From Shimia sp965227725 (GTDB lineage Bacteria; Pseudomonadota; Alphaproteobacteria; Rhodobacterales; Rhodobacteraceae): a stretch of 64,000 nt of DNA. A program made the translations under genes and the position numbers. A model generated the notes under the pieces. The model saw nothing but the letters and a program-made list of their open reading frames with translations, did no database searches and was not told the origin of the DNA. This document shows, one piece after another, positions 59,165 to 64,000 of the stretch (positions are counted from its first letter, which is position 1; the number at the start of each line of letters is the position of its first letter). The DNA lies in NCBI RefSeq assembly GCF_965227725.1, contig NZ_CBDDGH010000001.1:434001-498000 (forward strand), written 5' to 3'.

Positions 59165-60700
59165 GATTCTGTTGAAAAACAACGTGTTGCTGATGCAGAA
59201 ATTGATGAGCTGAACCGAGCGCGAGCGCCTTTCTGGTCAGGCTTTGCGCGTTTGCTGCGGCGCAGGAAAGATCTTGGCCAATTTGCGGAGGTTCTGGGCG
59301 GTGGCGGCGAGGAGGAATTCGTCATTGGCACCACATGGTCCGCGTAGTCGGAGCCGTCCCAGACCGAGGATGCGTTTGAGGTGGGCAAAGAGCATTTCGA
59401 CCTTCTTTCTGAGTTTCATCGAGATGTCGTATTGGCGGGTTTTGGCGATCTCGCGGGCGACTTGACGAGCGTCTTCGTGCTCTTCGCGGGTGATTTTGCG
59501 CGCATCGGCATTAGGGCAGCATTTGGCTTTTGATGGACAGGCCTGGCAAACTTCTTTCAGGGCGCGGTAGCGGGCCGTGCCCTTGCCGGTTGGCCCTCGG
59601 TTTGGGTCAGAATAGTTGCGGCGGAACTGCTTGAGTTCCTGGCCCTCAGGGCAAATGTATTGATCGTTTTCTGCATCCCACTCGAAATCCGCCCGCGTCC
59701 AAGTGCCATCGTTGCGCCCGGACTTGTCGAAGACCGGAATGTGCGGGGCGATGTTGCGGTCGACAAGCCAGCCCAGGAGCGGCCCGGTGCCATAGGCGGT
59801 GTCCGCGATCAGGCGCTCCGGATGCAGATCGAACTTCGCTTTCACGCGGTCCAGCATCGTCTTGGTCGATCCGACCTCTGCCTGCCGGATTGATCTGGTG
59901 CCTTCCACGTCGATTATAACCCCGTGATCCGTGTCGATCAGGTAATTGTCGGAATAGCTGAAGAAAGCAGGCCCTTTACGCGCTGCCGTCCATTGGCTGG
60001 CAGGGTCAGAATGCGAGGTAAACTTGGGTTGCACTTCGCTCGCAGCTCCGAAAGCCGCCTTATCCAGGGTGTCGAGATATTCGCGAACCGCACGAGGCGC
60101 ATCTTCTGGATCGATGGTTGATGCATCCCATTCTTCTTTTGGCGTTGAATTCTGCTTGTTGGCATCGGCTTCGATCAGGCTGGCATCGATTGCCATGCGC
60201 TGACCGCTGACCAGACCTTCTTCGATGCACCGCGCGACAGTCGTCTCAAAAAGGTGGCGCAGCAGTTCGCTCTCGCGGAAGCGCCCATGCCGGTTCTTGG
60301 AGAACGTCGAGTGATCCGGGATACGGTCATTCAGATCGAGGCGGCAAAACCATCGATATGCCAGGTTCAGATGCACCTCTTCGCACAGCCGTCGCTCAGA
60401 GCGGATGCCGCAGCAATAGCCGACCAGCAGCATACGGATCAGCAGTTCAGGATCGACCGATGGACGACCGGTGTGGCTGTAGAAATCCGCGAGATGCACT
60501 CGAATGCTGCTCAAATCGACAAAGCGATCAATCGACCGAAGCAAGTGATCTTGGGGCACGTGGTTCTCCAATGAGAACTCATAGAATAGCGACGCCTGCG
60601 CTTCCTGCCTCGGTCCCAACATCGCTCTATCCTCCCACCCATTGGAAGAATTGAATCAGCAGTTCATGCACCGATCAAGGATGAGTTTTTCAACAAAATA
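59165..60700 (-). mobile_element. IS1182-family insertion sequence, copy 1
   Basis: 1536 bp. The ends are near-perfect inverted repeats: the left begins GATTCTGTTGAAAAAC and the right, read inward, TATTTTGTTGAAAAAC. Flanked by CGCC on both sides (59161-59164 and 60701-60704), a 4-bp target copy. One transposase gene on the minus strand. A second identical copy follows directly. Confidence 0.93.
59237..60622 (-). CDS. IS1182-family transposase, copy 1 (461 aa)
   Basis: DDE transposase: N-terminal HVPQDHLLRSIDRFVDLSSIRVHLADFYSHTGRPSVDPELLIRMLLVGYCCGIRSERRLCEEV, catalytic Asp regions RMAIDASLIEAD and RLIADTAYGTGPLLGW, a Cys cluster CQACPSKAKCCPNA and the Glu region KKVEMLFAHLKRILGLGRLRLRG. Full family length, no interruption. 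Confidence 0.95.
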   Translation of the reverse strand: MLGPRQEAQASLFYEFSLENHVPQDHLLRSIDRFVDLSSIRVHLADFYSHTGRPSVDPELLIRMLLVGYCCGIRSERRLCEEVHLNLAYRWFCRLDLNDRIPDHSTFSKNRHGRFRESELLRHLFETTVARCIEEGLVSGQRMAIDASLIEADANKQNSTPKEEWDASTIDPEDAPRAVREYLDTLDKAAFGAASEVQPKFTSHSDPASQWTAARKGPAFFSYSDNYLIDTDHGVIIDVEGTRSIRQAEVGSTKTMLDRVKAKFDLHPERLIADTAYGTGPLLGWLVDRNIAPHIPVFDKSGRNDGTWTRADFEWDAENDQYICPEGQELKQFRRNYSDPNRGPTGKGTARYRALKEVCQACPSKAKCCPNADARKITREEHEDARQVAREIAKTRQYDISMKLRKKVEMLFAHLKRILGLGRLRLRGPCGANDEFLLAATAQNLRKLAKIFPAPQQTRKA

Positions 60701-60704
60701 CGCC

Positions 60705-62240
60705 GATTCTGTTGAAAAACAACGTGTTGCTGATGCAGAAATTGATGAGCTGAACCGAGCGCGAGCGCCTTTCTGGTCAGGCTTTGCGCGTTTGCTGCGG
60801 CGCAGGAAAGATCTTGGCCAATTTGCGGAGGTTCTGGGCGGTGGCGGCGAGGAGGAATTCGTCATTGGCACCACATGGTCCGCGTAGTCGGAGCCGTCCC
60901 AGACCGAGGATGCGTTTGAGGTGGGCAAAGAGCATTTCGACCTTCTTTCTGAGTTTCATCGAGATGTCGTATTGGCGGGTTTTGGCGATCTCGCGGGCGA
61001 CTTGACGAGCGTCTTCGTGCTCTTCGCGGGTGATTTTGCGCGCATCGGCATTAGGGCAGCATTTGGCTTTTGATGGACAGGCCTGGCAAACTTCTTTCAG
61101 GGCGCGGTAGCGGGCCGTGCCCTTGCCGGTTGGCCCTCGGTTTGGGTCAGAATAGTTGCGGCGGAACTGCTTGAGTTCCTGGCCCTCAGGGCAAATGTAT
61201 TGATCGTTTTCTGCATCCCACTCGAAATCCGCCCGCGTCCAAGTGCCATCGTTGCGCCCGGACTTGTCGAAGACCGGAATGTGCGGGGCGATGTTGCGGT
61301 CGACAAGCCAGCCCAGGAGCGGCCCGGTGCCATAGGCGGTGTCCGCGATCAGGCGCTCCGGATGCAGATCGAACTTCGCTTTCACGCGGTCCAGCATCGT
61401 CTTGGTCGATCCGACCTCTGCCTGCCGGATTGATCTGGTGCCTTCCACGTCGATTATAACCCCGTGATCCGTGTCGATCAGGTAATTGTCGGAATAGCTG
61501 AAGAAAGCAGGCCCTTTACGCGCTGCCGTCCATTGGCTGGCAGGGTCAGAATGCGAGGTAAACTTGGGTTGCACTTCGCTCGCAGCTCCGAAAGCCGCCT
61601 TATCCAGGGTGTCGAGATATTCGCGAACCGCACGAGGCGCATCTTCTGGATCGATGGTTGATGCATCCCATTCTTCTTTTGGCGTTGAATTCTGCTTGTT
61701 GGCATCGGCTTCGATCAGGCTGGCATCGATTGCCATGCGCTGACCGCTGACCAGACCTTCTTCGATGCACCGCGCGACAGTCGTCTCAAAAAGGTGGCGC
61801 AGCAGTTCGCTCTCGCGGAAGCGCCCATGCCGGTTCTTGGAGAACGTCGAGTGATCCGGGATACGGTCATTCAGATCGAGGCGGCAAAACCATCGATATG
61901 CCAGGTTCAGATGCACCTCTTCGCACAGCCGTCGCTCAGAGCGGATGCCGCAGCAATAGCCGACCAGCAGCATACGGATCAGCAGTTCAGGATCGACCGA
62001 TGGACGACCGGTGTGGCTGTAGAAATCCGCGAGATGCACTCGAATGCTGCTCAAATCGACAAAGCGATCAATCGACCGAAGCAAGTGATCTTGGGGCACG
62101 TGGTTCTCCAATGAGAACTCATAGAATAGCGACGCCTGCGCTTCCTGCCTCGGTCCCAACATCGCTCTATCCTCCCACCCATTGGAAGAATTGAATCAGC
62201 AGTTCATGCACCGATCAAGGATGAGTTTTTCAACAAAATA
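60705..62240 (-). mobile_element. IS1182-family insertion sequence, copy 2 (tandem)
   Basis: Identical in length (1536 bp) and orientation to copy 1, separated only by the shared CGCC. CGCC follows again at 62241-62244. The array thus has the form CGCC-IS-CGCC-IS-CGCC with period 1540 bp. Confidence 0.93.
60777..62162 (-). CDS. IS1182-family transposase, copy 2 (461 aa)
   Basis: The protein is residue-for-residue identical to the copy at 59237, and the DNA also appears identical, so the duplication is very recent or maintained. Intact and probably active. Confidence 0.95.
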   Translation of the reverse strand: MLGPRQEAQASLFYEFSLENHVPQDHLLRSIDRFVDLSSIRVHLADFYSHTGRPSVDPELLIRMLLVGYCCGIRSERRLCEEVHLNLAYRWFCRLDLNDRIPDHSTFSKNRHGRFRESELLRHLFETTVARCIEEGLVSGQRMAIDASLIEADANKQNSTPKEEWDASTIDPEDAPRAVREYLDTLDKAAFGAASEVQPKFTSHSDPASQWTAARKGPAFFSYSDNYLIDTDHGVIIDVEGTRSIRQAEVGSTKTMLDRVKAKFDLHPERLIADTAYGTGPLLGWLVDRNIAPHIPVFDKSGRNDGTWTRADFEWDAENDQYICPEGQELKQFRRNYSDPNRGPTGKGTARYRALKEVCQACPSKAKCCPNADARKITREEHEDARQVAREIAKTRQYDISMKLRKKVEMLFAHLKRILGLGRLRLRGPCGANDEFLLAATAQNLRKLAKIFPAPQQTRKA

Positions 62241-62499
62241 CGCCCAAAGCCGCCGTTGATGTTAATTCTTATTCTGATCGGGGTTCTGCAATGCAGCGGA
62301 GGGGGCGGCATGTCGATGGCTATCCGAATTCAAAAATATCGAGATTGCTCTGTTTCTACCTGAACGTGTAGTGCTGGCGTGCGGATGAAAACAAATTGGC
62401 TTAGTATCGAGGAAGTTTCGTCAAATTGACCCAGCCCCCTGATCCGGGCCCTTTGGATGTAGAATCCGTTCCCGTTTCTTTCTGTTGATTAGGTTGCGG

Positions 62500-63357
62500 T
62501 CAAGGCCTGCTGAGCGGAGCTCTTGCGTAGCTCAAGCGCAGCAGGCCGGGTGGACGGTTGAGATTGGCGTAAACGGCTGGAGCCAGTCCGCCAAGTGAAG
62601 TGTGTGGTCTCTGGGTGTTGTAGTCGATCCTCCAAGTTTCAATGATCTTTCGAGCTTCAGCGAGATTGCCGAAGATTTCTTCGTTCAGGCATTCGTCCCG
62701 CAGCCTGCCATTGAACGACTCCACAAAGGCATTCTGCATGGGTTTTCCAGGCGCGATGTAGTGCCAGCCGACACCCGTTTCCTGACACCATCTCAGCACT
62801 GCATGAGATGTCATTTCCGTTCCGTTGTCAGCGACGATCATATCCGGCTGACCGCGCCAACGGACCAGTTCGTCCAGTTCACGAGTCATCCTCGCGCCTG
62901 ATAGAGAGCGATCCACGACCGTTGCCAGCGCCTCTCGCGTGCAGTCATCCACGATGCACAACACTCGGAACCGCTGGCCATCTTCGAAGGCGTCAGACAC
63001 GAAGTCCAGTGACCATCGCTGATTGGCGCGACCCGGCACCAGAATGGGTCGCCGCGCGCTCAGAGCCCGATTGCGTGACCGCCTACGGCGCACCGTCAGC
63101 CCTTCCTCGCGATAGAGCCTGAACAGCTTCTTGTGGTTCACCTCAAACCCTTCCCTGGCCAGCAAGATGCCCAAACGACGATAGCCGAACCGACGACGTT
63201 CATTCGCCAGTTCGCGCAGCCGATTGCGCAGGGCGTCGTCACCCCGATCTTGCTTTTGATACTGAAAGACCGACCTATGCAGATCAGCCAATTCGCACGC
63301 CCGACGCTCGGATAAGCCGTGCCGATCTATAACATCACGCACAGCTCGTCGCTTCAC
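62500..63357 (-). CDS. IS3-family transposase OrfB (285 aa)
   Basis: HTH-like N-terminus (RRACELADLHRSVFQYQKQ) and a DDE integrase core: NQRWSLDFVSDAFEDGQRFRVLCIVDDCTREAL, DMIVADNGTEMTSHA and GKPMQNAFVESFNGRLRDECLNEE, ending in YNTQRPHTSLGGLAP. In this family OrfB is made as an OrfAB frameshift product; an A-rich slippery region lies at the end of orfA. GTG is the first usable start. Confidence 0.9.
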   Translation of the reverse strand: MKRRAVRDVIDRHGLSERRACELADLHRSVFQYQKQDRGDDALRNRLRELANERRRFGYRRLGILLAREGFEVNHKKLFRLYREEGLTVRRRRSRNRALSARRPILVPGRANQRWSLDFVSDAFEDGQRFRVLCIVDDCTREALATVVDRSLSGARMTRELDELVRWRGQPDMIVADNGTEMTSHAVLRWCQETGVGWHYIAPGKPMQNAFVESFNGRLRDECLNEEIFGNLAEARKIIETWRIDYNTQRPHTSLGGLAPAVYANLNRPPGLLRLSYARAPLSRP

Positions 63358-63365
63358 ATCAGGTG

Positions 63366-63556
63366 TCAGTGATTTTTTGTCGCGAGATCCTTAAGGGCTG
63401 CATTGTCGAGCATCGCATCGGCCAACATGCGCTTCAGCTTGTTGTTCTCATCTTCCAGCGCCCGCAGCTTCTTGGCATCAGACAAGTTCATGCCGCCAAA
63501 CTTTGCTTTATATTTATAGAACGTCGCATCGCTGATGCCGTATCTGCGACAATGTA
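63366..63556 (-). pseudogene. IS3-family OrfA, N-terminally truncated
   Basis: The readable part is HCRRYGISDATFYKYKAKFGG, then SDAKKLRALEDENNKLKRMLADAMLDNAALKDLATKNH and stop. The normal first helix-turn-helix residues (about 30) with the start are missing at the 63556 junction. Confidence 0.85.
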
Positions 63557-63573
63557 GCGAATTCGCGCACTAG

Positions 63574-63594
63574 AGTGTGAAATTGTGTTACACT
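63574..63594. promoter_or_regulatory. imperfect palindrome upstream of the last gene
   Basis: AGTGTGAAATTGTGTTACACT, arms AGTGT/ACACT with AA/TT inside, 36 bp before the start at 63630. Could be an operator for a repressor; no regulator is visible in the window. Confidence 0.35.
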
Positions 63595-63629
63595 TGGCGA
63601 AATCCAATATTTCGCGGTGAGGCTATCCG

Positions 63630-64000
63630 ATGCCGATACATTTCACGCTATTGGACGATGTCGCAACGCCTTGGACGCCGCCTGATGCTGCCCTAGTTCT
63701 AAGCGCATTCGGTGACGGGGAAGGTGGCAGGCGGCCAGTTGTTATGGCTTGTCATTCTGGTGCACCGTTCATCGGCAGAACAAGCGATCTGTTCGGCGAA
63801 ACCGAACTACAGCGGATAGCGCATGCCTACCTGACTGCCGTTGCAGAACGGTTCGATGCGACGTTTTCGGGCAGATTCCCAAGCCGAGATAAGAACTTCC
63901 TGCCGCAGGGATGGCTAGACGCCCTGGATCCGGACACCCCGAATGCCGATTTTGGCTGGAGACCCCTTGTTAACGAAAGGATGGATGACACCTCTGAGCC
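63630..64000 (+). CDS. unknown protein, partial at window end
   Basis: ATG with GAGG nine bases upstream; the frame is open to the window end (123 visible residues). It begins MPIHFTLLDDVATPWTPPDAALVLSAFGDGEGGRRPVVMACHSG and continues with ERFDATFSGRFPSRDKNFLPQGWLDAL. No motif recognised. It is on the plus strand with a palindrome upstream and is not disturbed by the adjacent IS3 remnant. Confidence 0.6.
   Translation, partial: MPIHFTLLDDVATPWTPPDAALVLSAFGDGEGGRRPVVMACHSGAPFIGRTSDLFGETELQRIAHAYLTAVAERFDATFSGRFPSRDKNFLPQGWLDALDPDTPNADFGWRPLVNERMDDTSE

Larger units (their letters stand above)
62427..63556 (-). mobile_element. IS3-family element, truncated
   Basis: One end begins TGACCCAGCCCCCTGATCCGG at about 62427, typical of this type of IS3 end. 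The element contains a full orfB and an orfA lacking its N-terminus, and breaks at about 63556 where the sequence changes to an unrelated promoter region. It cannot transpose with its own complete OrfAB. Confidence 0.75.

Overview
The window reads as a marine Rhodobacterales (Roseobacter-type) chromosome. Positions 1-36842 carry most of an integrated T7-like podovirus. Positions 36843-49191 are GC-rich, ordinary chromosome. Positions 49192-64000 are an accessory island behind a tRNA-Arg gene. The host assignment is an inference from codon and base style, the GC-rich chromosomal genes and the type of phage; no 16S or other marker is present.

Prophage (1-36842, all genes on the minus strand). 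Read from high to low coordinates the order is: single-subunit RNA polymerase; small early genes; gp2.5-like SSB; endonuclease I; primase-helicase; family A DNA polymerase; 5'-3' exonuclease; a nucleotide module (MazG-like, ThyX, glutaredoxin, ribonucleotide reductase); portal, scaffold, endolysin, holin and capsid; a terminator; tail tubes A and B; internal virion proteins gp13-gp16; two collagen-like fibre genes; small and large terminase. A 1.3-kb gene-free stretch then corresponds to the joined genome ends of the linear virion DNA. After it comes a run of tightly overlapping early genes that leaves the window at position 1. The right prophage end is a 49-nt 3' half of tRNA-Cys(GCA) at 36794-36842, so the intact tRNA-Cys, and probably the integrase, should lie to the left of the window. 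An 18-bp element, each copy next to a small hairpin, stands before the RNA polymerase gene, before the morphogenesis block and behind the terminase. It is the best candidate for the phage RNA polymerase promoter. DNA polymerase appears to start at AUU, and endonuclease I at CUG or AUC.

Chromosome (36843-49191). This holds a GMC-type oxidoreductase with a small subunit, an algF-algI-algJ-algX-like polysaccharide O-acetylation operon, a short-chain dehydrogenase divergent from a LysR regulator, an ECF41-type sigma factor with its carboxymuconolactone-decarboxylase-like partner and a matching promoter, a DUF1266 membrane protein, and tRNA-Arg(ACG).

Island (49192-64000). This holds orphan membrane or secreted proteins, two DUF3800 proteins, an endonuclease/exonuclease/phosphatase-family protein, and a short prokaryotic Argonaute next to a SMEK-APAZ-like effector that is interrupted by an in-frame TGA. 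Two identical IS1182-family elements follow in direct tandem, sharing CGCC target copies, then a truncated IS3-family element and the start of an unknown gene. A roughly 35-bp repeat recurs in the island's intergenic spaces; the tandem IS pair sits in one copy.
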